Shown here: positions 8,073 through 17,420 of the stretch, piece after piece | Layout: each line of letters opens with the position of its first letter | How positions within the stretch are numbered: position 1 is the stretch's first letter | NCBI GenBank assembly: GCA_001969505.1 | Contig: LSSK01000336.1 | Coordinates: forward strand, 1 to 18,413 | Source of the DNA: Zancudomyces culisetae | Taxonomy: Eukaryota; Kickxellomycota; Harpellomycetes; Harpellales; Legeriomycetaceae | Direction of reading: 5' to 3' | DNA length: 18,413 bases | Notes under the pieces: model-generated | Told to the model about the DNA's origin: nothing | The model's database searches: none | Seen by the model: the letters and a program-made list of their open reading frames with translations, nothing else | Program-made: the position numbers and the translations under genes

Positions 8073-9880
8073 CTATTTGGGCTGTTTTTTATTCGAAGAC
8101 AACGAGTAGGAGGGCTTTGTTTTAAAACAAATGACGTTGTTCCTCCCAGGAACAATTGGCTCGTCTTCGGCTAGTTGGATGTTGCCAATGGTCTCGGCTC
8201 CAGCATAGTTTCGATCAAGCTCGTCATGTAGGCGTGCAGCAAGCTGGCGTACAGATGTTCCGGCTTTTATCAATAAACAATCTCTGAAGGCACCGTCAGA
8301 AGAAGAGTGAGCAGAATCTACATTCTCCAAGTTATTGGAAGAGCTGGCGCCAAAATTGTTAATGTTTTTGACGGGAAATACGGGAATCATTTTTAGAGAT
8401 TGGATAGCGCAAGTGATGACTTGTCTAGTACCAGTCCCGTCGTAACGATACAAAACCATGTCGCGGATACGCTCGAGCTCGGCTTTGTCGGTACTACTGA
8501 GAGGCTTGAGTTCATTTTCTAGCGAAGGATCATCGCTCAAGCTGATGAAATCATCACTTCCTGTGGTGTATTTGATGTATTTGAGCCTGGCCATTGTTTT
8601 TAAAAAACATTCGGATAGTGCACTGGTCAACACTACCCGGTCGGGCGCTATTCCATCTTTGAGTTTTTGCTTTTGTCCCTTGATGTTCGAGGAGTCGCCA
8701 TTGGTAGAGACATACATTGCTTCTTGGTCCATGCAATATTTCTTGAGAATTTTGGCAATATTCTTATCAGCCTCTGGGTTGTCGATTTTATTGAGTGCCA
8801 CTACTGTTGGAAATCTTTCATCAATAAATGAATACACAAATGTGCTCAAATCATCCATGGTCCATTCCCTTAATGGGTGAGCAAGCGCCGGATCGCTCAG
8901 CGTTCTTACTATCACCTCACGCCCCGCCCCGTATCCACTCAATTGTGCCTGAAATGTAGCTACTGCTGTGCTTTCTATGGATTTTATTTTATTCTTTTTT
9001 ATTTTCGAGTTGTTCTTGCAAACAGTTTGATTTGTAGTATAGTGCAAATTTAATTTAATTTAATTGCTTCTTTTTTCTTTCTTTTTTTAAGCCTCTGGTA
9101 TTTAGTAGGACTAAAGTGTTAAGGAATAAAGCAAAGTTCTATAGTTAGAGAAATTTATTTCTTACTCGTTGCCACATGTCTTTTTACAATAACATCCCAT
9201 CGCTTTTTAAGATTGTTCAGGATCCATGCATGAATCTCTGCTCTCAGCCACTCAATATCGTTAATTGGATCGTACCCTTTTGTTTCTTTTCCATTAGCAT
9301 CGGTAGTTCCGCTACTATCAACAACATGTATTAGCGCATCAGCTTGACGCAAGTCGTCCAGAAATTTATTACCCAATCCAAGACCCTCTGAGGCCCCCGG
9401 AACCAAACCAGCAACATCTAACAGTCGGATAGGTACGAACCGTTCACCATTATTACACCAGCCATATCTTGGACGACATACAGAGGATTTGTTATATTTT
9501 TTACAGGGGCATTCGACCACATGATAAGCTACACCCTGATTAGGCTCGATTGTCGTAAAAGGATAATTTCCCACTTTTGCGGTTGCATCGGTTACTATTC
9601 ATGGATTTATGATTTGTTTTGATTTTGCTGTATGAATGAATAAAGTGGCAATGAGACAAAAAAAACAAAACAAAAACATAAAAAGATATGGTGGTAATTT
9701 TGACGGATGATAAATTTACACTTTGGAGTTGGCATGAATTGAAAATAAAATAAAATAAAACAAATGAAGTAATGGCTATATAGAAGAAGGCAAGAAAAAA
9801 AAGAGTTAAATACCTGCGTTTAAAAAACTCGATTTCCCCGCCGAGGGCTTTCCAACGCATGCGATAACAAAATTAGACAT
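8073..9880 (-). CDS. YGR210C-like Obg/YchF-family GTPase (three exons)
   Basis: Join exons 9880-9814, 9594-9166 and 8974-8073 (minus), giving 465 residues. Exon 1 carries the start [20 protein letters not shown], whose P-loop GKPSAGKS spans residues 10-17. Exon 2 gives [10 protein letters not shown] (switch I), a CPC-x8-C-x6-C cluster at 51-69, DVAGLVPG (G3 at 82-85) and [19 protein letters not shown]. Exon 3 holds NKID (G4, 227-230) and a C-terminal region with a TGS-like fold position. This order is that of the archaeal/eukaryotic Obg-like GTPases related to yeast YGR210C, which is about 410 residues; this one is longer, partly through an insert at about residues 255-275. Such GTPases are thought to be translation- or ribosome-linked; the exact role is not established. 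Start and splice sites were chosen because they restore the family sequence exactly and keep frame. It is convergent with the coiled-coil gene. Confidence 0.93.
8975..9165 (-). other. Intron 2 of the GTPase gene (191 nt, phase 1)
   Basis: The donor reads ACGA|GTAAGA and the acceptor CCATAG|AAAGC. Joining gives H-V-A-T-K-S-T-A-V-A-T-F with the frame kept. GT-AG. Reading through the donor hits a stop after two codons. Confidence 0.88.
9595..9813 (-). other. Intron 1 of the GTPase gene (219 nt, phase 1)
   Basis: The donor reads GCAG|GTATTT after the codons for L-N-A. The acceptor reads GAATAG|TAACC. Joining gives [13 protein letters not shown], the conserved link between the P-loop and switch I. 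GT-AG. Confidence 0.9.
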
Positions 9881-10801
9881 ATTTCATTCTATTTATTGGG
9901 GGGGTTAAAGTTATGATCCTTTACCAAAATTGATGATATATTTTTCTAATTAAAGGTATTAACTGCTGAAATGTCTGTTTGAGTTTGATATTGTTGGATT
10001 TTTGACAATAATTGGTTGGTTTTTTTTTTGGCACCAATTGGTTATATCATGGCAACAATTACAAAATAAAAATGATAGAAAAAATGCCGGATAAGTGAGA
10101 TGGGTAGAGCTGGTAATGTAATAGTGTATTTCTATAAATCAAATAAACACAGATATATACCACTCTTACAACGCAAATTTATAAGATGATGTAGTGATAT
10201 ATGAGTGTAATATTCAACGTGGTAGTCTTGGGTGTCTTATTTTGTCTAGAAAAATACACTCTGATCACATCACCTCTCCTTCCCCAACAGAGTGTGTCCA
10301 CTGGTGTATTCTAAGCGTATATATGTGGTTAAATGTCGGATCTGCAGAGTTAAAAAAAAATTATAATCAAGAATTAATCTCAAGATAGTGTTCGAGCTTG
10401 CCATAGGGTTTATTCAATATTAAACTCTTTTACTTGGTATTTTCAGTCTTAACGTGTATTAATTATGGTGAAGAAAACAACAAAGCGTATAAATGCTGCG
10501 AGATTTATAGATGTTTAGCATAACTATAACAGTAAGAAGAGTTGAAACGCAAAATTACTAGATTTGTGTGGGATGTGCAATGTCATAAATATATCTACAT
10601 TGCTGTATAAGGTATCATGCATCTGTCACTAACGCGCGAAAATGAGGACTGGTCATAAAAAAGGTTGTGTAAGAAGGGTATGATAACAAGCCATCCTAGC
10701 CTTGATGGATTAATATTAAGAGTTTTTAGGATCAGCAAAATCAAACGAGAATAAACAGAGGAGGCGCACAGGAATAAGTGCACTAAGGTGTAAGAGAGTG
10801 T

Positions 10802-10821
10802 GGTGGGGGGGGGAGGGGGGG
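10802..10821 (+). other. G-rich tract
   Basis: Almost pure G is interrupted by single T and A bases, in a strongly AT-rich surrounding. It could fold as a G-quadruplex or be a slippage-prone homopurine run. Confidence 0.6.
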
Positions 10822-11198
10822 AAAAGTGAGAGACAGAAATAGGTATTAAAAGGTTACGTTTTGTCTTCTTGGGATGGCAAAGTCTTGAAACATTAATTGC
10901 ACGAATGGGATATACACACATATACTAAAGAGTTTCGGAATAAGTAATTTTTAAGGTTTGATATAATATTGTGTTTTAATAAAACTGGTTTAGTGCTAAA
11001 TTATGTAAAAAGAAAATATTTCATTTACTGATTCGAAAAGTTACATTATTTCAAAAATATGTACTTAAATATACTTTATGGTGGGGAAAGCGGTTGGGTG
11101 ATAAAAAAATGGAGCTCTGAATTGACATTTTTTCTGATGAACAAAAGAATGAAAAAAAAAAAATGAAAAAAAAGTGGAGGCATCTTGAAAAAAAAATC

Positions 11199-11214
11199 GG
11201 GAGGGAAGGGAGGG
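11199..11214 (+). other. Canonical G-quadruplex motif upstream of seryl-tRNA synthetase
   Basis: Four GGG runs with loops of 1, 2 and 1 nt (GGGAGGGAAGGGAGGG) lie 196 nt before the synthetase ATG. Short loops predict a stable structure; any regulatory role is inference. Confidence 0.65.
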
Positions 11215-11409
11215 TATTTACAAGGAGTTTGCTGTAATAAAAACATTAGATATCAGAAATAGAAAAAAAAAATAAACATAGTAAGATTTATAATGATTTA
11301 TTGATGTTTTGAAAAGTTTTTATTTTTAAATACTGCTTTATTTTCGGATATAAACAACAAAAATAAAAACATCAAAAATTCGATACGGTACAATTCGAGC
11401 ATACGTAAA

Positions 11410-12741
11410 ATGTTGGACATCAATCTGTTTATAAAAGAGAAGGGAGGAAACCCAGATCTCATCAAGGAATCACAGAAACGGCGTGGAGCAGATCCAGAGA
11501 TAGTAGATGTAATTGTTAATCAGTACAAAGAATGGACAGCAACAAGATTTCTGCTGGATGAAAAAAACAAGCAAATGAATGGGTTGCAAAAGGAAATTGG
11601 CAAATTAATGAAGGCCAAACAAGATGCTAAGGAACTGTTGGCACAAAAGGCACAGCTAGCTAAGGAAAAGGGAGAGCTAGAAGTGCAGGAAAAGGAGCAA
11701 TTTGCCGAAGTACGTGGAAAACTCGGATCAATTGGTAACGTTGTGCACGATTCAGTTCCAATTTCGTTGACAGAAGATGATAACCAGGTGGTTAGAACAC
11801 ACTGGGTAAATGATGTGGAGCCAGTAAAGAGAACAGATTTCCTGAACCATCATGAGGTGCTGACCAAACTTGGGGGCTTTGATCCAGTAAGAGGAGCCAA
11901 GATTTCAGGGCATCGGGGATATTTCCTAACAGATGTAGGAGTAGATCTAAACCTGGCACTGATAAACTATGGATTGGCGTTTTTGTCATCAAAGGGATAC
12001 AAGAAGCTGCAAACACCATTCCTTATGAACAAGGATATCATGTCAAAATGTGCACAGTTGTCACAGTATGACGAAGAGTTGTACAAAGTGGTGGGCAGCG
12101 GGACAGAAGATAAGTACCTGATTGCAACTTCAGAGCAGCCAATCTCGGCATATCATATGGGCGAATGGTTTGAAAACCCAAGCAAGCAGCTTCCGTTGAA
12201 ATATGCAGGATATTCGACATGTTTCCGCAAGGAGGCGGGAGCACATGGAAAGGACGCGATGGGGTTGTTCCGAGTACATCAATTTGAAAAGATTGAGCAG
12301 TTTGTGCTAACTGAGCCCGAAAAGTCGTGGGAGATGTTTGATTCGATGATTAGTACATCTGAGGAGTTTTTCCAATCATTGGGTATTTCATACCAAGTAG
12401 TTGCAATTGTTTCAGGGGCGCTGAATGATGCAGCAGCAAAGAAGTTTGATTTGGAAGCCTGGTTCCCAGCCCAAGGAGCCTACAAGGAATTGGTGTCATG
12501 CTCAAATTGTACAGATTATCAATCCAGACGACTGGATATCCGTTGCGGCACCAAAAAGATGGGAGATCGTGAAAAGAAGTATGTACATTGCCTGAATAGC
12601 ACACTATGTGCGACAGAACGAGCACTGTGCTGCCTGCTTGAAACACACCAGACACCTGATGGTATTAATATTCCAGAGCCATTGATCCCATTTATGGGTG
12701 GACGCGACTTCATTCCATACATTGTTGAGAATACAAACTAG
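11410..12741 (+). CDS. SES1: Seryl-tRNA synthetase, cytosolic type
   Basis: The protein has 443 residues in one exon and starts MLDINLFIKEKGGNPDLIKE, the usual cytosolic start; yeast Ses1 is slightly longer (462). It charges tRNA-Ser with serine using ATP. Residues 1-110 form the long antiparallel coiled-coil tRNA-binding arm, rich in Lys/Glu heptads. The class II catalytic core follows: motif 1 around GYKKLQTPFL (196-205), the serine-binding TSEQ (240-243), motif 2 FRKEAG...GLFRVHQFEKIEQF (272-298), and motif 3 around NSTLCATERALCCLLE (396-411), then PFMGGRDFIPY near the end. No mitochondrial targeting peptide is visible and the C-terminal extension is short. It is convergent with the serine palmitoyltransferase gene, with 84 bp between the stops. 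It shares serine as a substrate with that neighbour, which is probably coincidental. Confidence 0.97.
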   Translation: MLDINLFIKEKGGNPDLIKESQKRRGADPEIVDVIVNQYKEWTATRFLLDEKNKQMNGLQKEIGKLMKAKQDAKELLAQKAQLAKEKGELEVQEKEQFAEVRGKLGSIGNVVHDSVPISLTEDDNQVVRTHWVNDVEPVKRTDFLNHHEVLTKLGGFDPVRGAKISGHRGYFLTDVGVDLNLALINYGLAFLSSKGYKKLQTPFLMNKDIMSKCAQLSQYDEELYKVVGSGTEDKYLIATSEQPISAYHMGEWFENPSKQLPLKYAGYSTCFRKEAGAHGKDAMGLFRVHQFEKIEQFVLTEPEKSWEMFDSMISTSEEFFQSLGISYQVVAIVSGALNDAAAKKFDLEAWFPAQGAYKELVSCSNCTDYQSRRLDIRCGTKKMGDREKKYVHCLNSTLCATERALCCLLETHQTPDGINIPEPLIPFMGGRDFIPYIVENTN

Positions 12742-12747
12742 GGTCTT

Positions 12748-12758
12748 TTTATTTTATT
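12748..12758 (-). terminator. Polyadenylation signal, serine palmitoyltransferase gene
   Basis: Two overlapping AATAAA words on the minus strand lie about 70 nt after the stop codon at 12826-12828 and only a few bases past the stop of the convergent synthetase gene. Confidence 0.45.
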
Positions 12759-12816
12759 ATTTTTTTTTTATATCATGAAAATTTAACAAAATCGTTTAAT
12801 CAAAACAAAATGAATT

Positions 12817-12822
12817 AATAAA
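12817..12822 (+). terminator. Polyadenylation signal, seryl-tRNA synthetase gene
   Basis: AATAAA lies 76 nt after the synthetase stop and 4 nt before the stop codon of the convergent gene. Cleavage 10-30 nt downstream would place the mRNA end inside the neighbour's coding 3' end. Confidence 0.45.
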
Positions 12823-12825
12823 GTC

Positions 12826-14526
12826 TCATTTTTTGGCGAGCTTTAAATTCAACAGATCCCCGACCTCGTCGATCTGTTCCAGCGCATAGTCCAAATCCTC
12901 TCGAGAGTGAGAAGCCGAAATACAGAAACGGACTCTAGCAGCAATGATAGGTGTTGCTGGATAACTAACAACCACAACAGCTATATTTCGCTCCAAAATC
13001 ATACGTGAGAATGCGGGAATCTTTCCAGGATTGAACAGTAGCAATGGAACCACAGGGCTTCCAGGCGAACCCAGTACCAAAAAGCCTAGCTCTATCAACC
13101 TGTGGAAAAAGTACTCAGAGTTCTCCGCAAGTTGCCGGATACGGGCAGGTCCGTCACCTACCCAATCAGGCACCTCGTCCATCATCAGCTGAAGCGATGA
13201 CTCGACTTGCGCCAATACTGGGTATGGCATACACTCAGTATACATGTTAGAGTAACAGCTAAGCCGCATATGCTCTATAATATCCTTTCTACCGGCTATG
13301 TATCCACCCACAGCACCAAAGCTCTTGGTAAATGTACCCATCAGAATGTCCACGTCCTTAAAATCAACACCAAAGTACTCACATACACCCCGACCAGTTT
13401 TTCCAATTGCACCAATAGAATGCGCCTCATCCAAATAGATATTGAATTTGTACTGTTTCTTTAGCCTCACTATCTCTACTAAATCACAAAACTCGCCTTC
13501 CATCGAATACAATCCTTCCACCACTACAAGAATGTTGCGCCATGGTCTGTGTGTTCTTGGTTGCCCCTGACTGATCCTTCGACGCAGAACTGCCTCTAGA
13601 TCCTTTGTATCGCCGTGCTTAAACACTGCTATCGTTGCTCCTGACATCCTAGCCCCTGAAACTAGTGAAGAATGGTTCAGCTCATCGGAAATTATCAATG
13701 TTCCTTTTGATGTCAACAGCGGGATCACTGTTGAATTTGTCGCGTATCCCATCGATACTACAACCGCATCGTCCACTCCAAGATACCGCGCAACCATTTT
13801 TTCTACCTCTATCTGCTTCTTGGTCTGTCCCCCTTGATTTCGTGGCATGCTCATCCCGATACCATTAGTTCTGAGGCTGTCCTCAACCGTATCTGCACAG
13901 TATCCCTCGCTTTGTGCAAATCCCAAATAGTTATACGAAGCCAAGTTCAATACTGTTTTCTTGCCACCTGTTAACCTAAATGTCCGGTTATAATCTTTGG
14001 ATTCACGCTCCAATAACGCCACACTTCCTCCTGCTACTCCTGTAATTGGTCTATTAAACGCATCTGAAATCCTCGTGTATAATCGTCGGTTCCACAAACT
14101 TTCAAAATCTGTAATCAATGGTGCATATCCGTCAACTTCCTTCAAGCTTGTATACTCCTCAGGATAAAATATCTTTCCAAACCGGTCCCTAATATGCGCA
14201 AACATTATCAATATCAAGTAACTTATGTATGTAGTTACCAAAACACCATATGGCACCTCCTCTATGGCATTGTTCTTTTCTGTATATTCTACATCCCGTC
14301 CCCGCTTATCTTTAAACACATATTTGTTCTTTGTCTTATTTTCGCCAACAAATTCAGCTTTTTGTTTTATTGTTTCTCCCTTGTGGATACGGTGGTAGAG
14401 CCCCTCACCCCCCTCAATGTTGGTTTTAATTTCCTGTTCCAAGCTACTTGTCTGTATCATTTTGTTTATTGCTTTTCTGTTATTAATATATGTCTGTCTT
14501 GTTTTATTGCTCGGTACTGCATCCAA
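12826..14526 (-). CDS. LCB2: Serine palmitoyltransferase subunit 2 (LCB2-type, catalytic)
   Basis: The protein has 566 residues in one exon, close to the family length (yeast Lcb2 561). With LCB1 it condenses serine and palmitoyl-CoA to 3-ketodihydrosphingosine at the ER, the first step of sphingolipid synthesis. A single membrane segment lies at about 93-111 (YGVLVTTYISYLILIMFA). The fold type I PLP domain follows, with NLASYNYLGF (194-203), DELNHSSLVSG (281-291) and LDEAHSIGA (365-373; Asp366, His369). The PLP-binding lysine is Lys401 in GTFTKSFGAVGG, which separates LCB2 from the lysine-less LCB1. The glycine-rich loop before the large domain reads NGIGMSMPRNQGG (221-233), not the common LCB2 form with CGPRGFYGT. 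The start codon was chosen as the first in-frame ATG; a basic, polar N-terminus precedes the membrane segment. Confidence 0.95.
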   Translation of the reverse strand: MDAVPSNKTRQTYINNRKAINKMIQTSSLEQEIKTNIEGGEGLYHRIHKGETIKQKAEFVGENKTKNKYVFKDKRGRDVEYTEKNNAIEEVPYGVLVTTYISYLILIMFAHIRDRFGKIFYPEEYTSLKEVDGYAPLITDFESLWNRRLYTRISDAFNRPITGVAGGSVALLERESKDYNRTFRLTGGKKTVLNLASYNYLGFAQSEGYCADTVEDSLRTNGIGMSMPRNQGGQTKKQIEVEKMVARYLGVDDAVVVSMGYATNSTVIPLLTSKGTLIISDELNHSSLVSGARMSGATIAVFKHGDTKDLEAVLRRRISQGQPRTHRPWRNILVVVEGLYSMEGEFCDLVEIVRLKKQYKFNIYLDEAHSIGAIGKTGRGVCEYFGVDFKDVDILMGTFTKSFGAVGGYIAGRKDIIEHMRLSCYSNMYTECMPYPVLAQVESSLQLMMDEVPDWVGDGPARIRQLAENSEYFFHRLIELGFLVLGSPGSPVVPLLLFNPGKIPAFSRMILERNIAVVVVSYPATPIIAARVRFCISASHSREDLDYALEQIDEVGDLLNLKLAKK

Positions 14527-16872
14527 AATACTCTTTATTAATATGCGTAGCTATCTACTTTATACTTTTCTTATTAACACTTTTGTGACTATTCTACTTT
14601 TAGCAGAACTGTTTGTCCCTCGCCCTCCTGAAGCTACCCTTAAAATAAGTATGTCTCAGAATTCTTTGCGTTTTCCTATCAAGTGAAATACCCTCCCAAA
14701 AGTGACTATTCCGCTGTACAAACTTTCAAATCTCGCCTTGGTTATTACACCCCTAAACTCTCTAGCTAAGCAAGTCTAAATTTAAATGCAAACTAAATTC
14801 ATTTACACTTAGAACCTAAATCTTTGAAGCGCTTGTATAATCACACTTTTGTTCAGCTATTGAAAAAGTGAAAGAAGTGTTTGATACTTAAGTAATTCTA
14901 ATACTTTTTTTTAAAGTACAATTGGTAATTAACAGTCTAGACTTAAAAGTAGAGATTATAGATAACCATAGTAAAAAAAATATAAAAAATTTTTTTCCTT
15001 CTTATTATATTAACTAAAACCAACTTTGGTATTATTAATTATTTCTTGGGAGTATTTGGTACAAAATAGAACATTCAAATTGAAATACAACAACATTGGG
15101 AAAAATATCAAAATGGCACCAAACAAATAAAAATGGCTTGCGAAGTTTTTCCCTACTATTGTTTATTATTATTTTTTTTAGACCTTTTTTTACTTGTGCA
15201 TGGCTTGCTTGCATTGCTTATTTTCCACTTTCCTTTGGCTTTGCTTTCGCTTCCATCAATTGCCCCATTCCAAATGAAAAAAAAATAAAAATACAGCCGG
15301 CCTATTCAGAATCTCAACAATTTGTATGCTTTAATCAAAATTTAACGAATTGGAAAATGGTTAATGCTATGATAACAAAAGGAATACATGCAAAATAGAA
15401 AAAAAAAACGTAAAAACCACCTTTTTTTCTACTGCTCTAATTATCCTGCTATTTTATTTTCACGCCTATAGCCCATTTGCCGTCAATCATTGAATTTCTA
15501 AATATGCATAATTTATCCATTAAGAATCATTGTGTTTTAATAGTAGGGCTCAAAGCTGAAAGATGATTGACGCTGCTCTGTTTTTTTTTTGTTGTTTTTA
15601 TTTTCAAATGATGCACCAAAGTTGCAATTATTTGTAATGCGCTTTTTTCGGGTTTTTCTATGTTCGCTTTTTCTAAGCTGCTGTTTTTACCTGCTCTAGA
15701 TACCAAGAAATCTTTTTATACATTTTCAAATCAACTCGACTCGAAAATCGCAATATTTTGTATCATTCGAGAATAGCAAATGGTATTTCTAATTTAAAAC
15801 ATAAACAAACTCGAGTATTGATTTGGCAAGGTTACAAAAAAAAATACACCACTGGTTGAACTTGAACCTATAAATTTAAAGTGGACAATTTTTTCAACTA
15901 TGAGCCATTAGCCTGGTTGGATTGGTTGGGCCCTCTTTCGAAAGTCATAGTTGTTTGGTCATCAAAAAAAAAATCAAAAAAAAGCACTAGAGAATAAAGC
16001 CGATGCTATGAATAAAATATGCCGAACCTCAAGCTTATACTGGAAAGTGGAAATTATATAGGCTGTACCGACCGTGTATTCCTCCCAACTACTGTGTAGC
16101 ATCTGCACAACTATCCTGGTGAGCTTGGAGTAAAAAAAAAGACATTGCATCTGGCTAGTAGCAAGGCAACATGAAGGTTTTATGGGTTGAACTACCAGAA
16201 TCGAAGTTTTTGAGATTTTGCCAATAAAAATTGCAACGTAATTAGAGGGGGTAATAAAGGGTGGCGTGACCAAAAACGTGGGCCGTTTCTGCAACTTTGC
16301 TTTTAAAGTCTAAAATACAAAGCATTAGGTAGAGATCATCACTAACAAAGATATTGGAACAAAGATGTGCTGTGTTGGTAGTTGCGCATCCCTGGCCTTG
16401 CAAAAGTCCTTTTTGGAGTATTTGTACCATACACAAGTTCAAAGATTAATGCAAGAAAATTGCGCATAATGGTTTGGTACCATTTGGTTGTAAGCCACTG
16501 GTATTCAATGCACGAATAACTGCGGTTGTGTTAAGCCGAGTTGCCTCTGAAATTTTGTAACCACACATCCTCTCCTCCCGCATTATCATTTTACTTGGGT
16601 CTATGGAAAGTGTATTTTAAACCCATACATTATTCAGATAGTGAGGACGTTGGACACATGGTACTCAGGTGAGGATGTCAATACATTATTTTTGTATTTT
16701 GATGAGCTGTTAAAAGTAATGTTTGGCAGCTGTTGAACCTTCTACACAATCTCACACAATTTCTATCAACTAGAGCGATGTATAATAGCTCGCCAGGTCA
16801 ACATATTCTCTCTCTTTTTGTAACTTGCAACAACCATAACCAATAACTTTTTCTTATTATTGAAAAAGATTG
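14527..16872. other. Gene-poor AT-rich region
   Basis: This is the 5' flank of the serine palmitoyltransferase gene followed by more than 2 kb without a supportable gene. It contains many A and T runs. Frames at 15096-15398 (+), 15974-16294 (-) and 16242-16442 (-) are short, of low complexity or begin at non-ATG codons, and match nothing I recognise. Confidence 0.5.
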
Positions 16873-17157
16873 TTAAATAAATATCACATAAAACTACAAA
16901 AAATAATCCTATAAAATATCTACCTAACCAATTCCCCTCCGTCCCTCTAGGGACTTCATACCCACCGGGCGTTGGCTCAAGGACTTGTCATTCCGAGAGT
17001 ATCGTTCTAATAGTACACTCCTCGCTGTTTTATCCTTGTCCAATCCAATCCAATATAGTTTTTCATCCACTTTTTCGTTCCCGTCACCCAAGTGTTGGAT
17101 CTGTTTGATATTGGGTTGTGTTGGGCAATGAAAACATCTCCATAACGTGATAGATGC
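16873..17157 (-). mobile_element. LINE-type retroelement 3' end remnant (copy C)
   Basis: A minus-strand frame is open from 17157 to TAG at 16924-16926 (77 codons). It ends LLERYSRNDKSLSQRPVGMK, then SLEGRRGIG and stop. The final 111 nt (16983 to 16873) match copy A at 1583-1693 with 4 mismatches and no gaps, including the shared T-rich 3' UTR. Upstream, nucleotide similarity to A stops sharply, although the peptides remain loosely alike (ILDRFRSE versus LLERYSRN). No complete zinc-knuckle motif precedes it. The upstream limit given is the edge of the open frame, not a proven element end. Confidence 0.7.
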
Positions 17158-17420
17158 TCACGATGCTCTCGTAGTATTGGGAGCAGATTTTTCGGCAAAA
17201 AGTCGAAAATTTACTGACAAAATACCCGAACCACAATGAGTTATATACTCTTGAGATCAACAAAAACAAGCTGAATAAAAGTAGTAAAAGTTAGATTTTA
17301 TTAGCGCTTTCAACATTAGTAAACTAAAAATGGAAACTAATGATCAAGACAAATCGTGAGATTTTAAAACGAATATAATAAGAAAAGTGTGGTTGGGCTA
17401 TATTTATCGAACTATGTGGT
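17158..17420. other. AT-rich spacer downstream of the right stalk gene
   Basis: No gene is supported. AATAAA on the minus strand at 17297-17302 is a candidate polyadenylation signal for the stalk gene, about 120 nt after its stop. Two overlapping minus-strand frames here may be further decayed retroelement but show no clear motif. Confidence 0.45.

Larger units (their letters stand above)
9881..11409. other. Non-coding spacer between the divergent GTPase and seryl-tRNA synthetase genes
   Basis: This 1.5-kb spacer must hold both promoters. It is AT-rich with A and T runs, two G-rich tracts on the plus strand, and an inverted repeat near 10253-10310. No coding sequence could be supported; the 64-residue frame at 10194-10388 resembles nothing. 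Confidence 0.6.

Noticed and set aside
9540-9860. 106-residue minus-strand frame upstream of the GTPase
   Set aside because: It runs through intron 1 in the wrong frame. The real exon 1 lies at 9880-9814 in another frame and contains the P-loop.
14194-14541. 115-residue plus-strand frame with hydrophobic stretches
   Set aside because: It is antisense to the N-terminal part of the serine palmitoyltransferase gene and matches no family.
15096-15398. 100-residue plus-strand frame with hydrophobic segments, possible small membrane protein
   Set aside because: Phe/Ile/Lys composition follows the local AT richness, there is no conserved motif, and it is isolated in a gene desert.
15974-16442. Two overlapping minus-strand frames that might be exons of one gene
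   Set aside because: The longer frame does not begin at a convincing ATG, joining them has no supporting GT-AG pair I could trust, and the peptides match nothing known.
16598-16672. Plus-strand peptide SDSEDVGHMVLR resembling a decayed LINE zinc-knuckle segment
   Set aside because: Only about a dozen residues fit, the cysteines are missing and a stop follows. The nearest LINE remnant is on the other strand. Too little to annotate.
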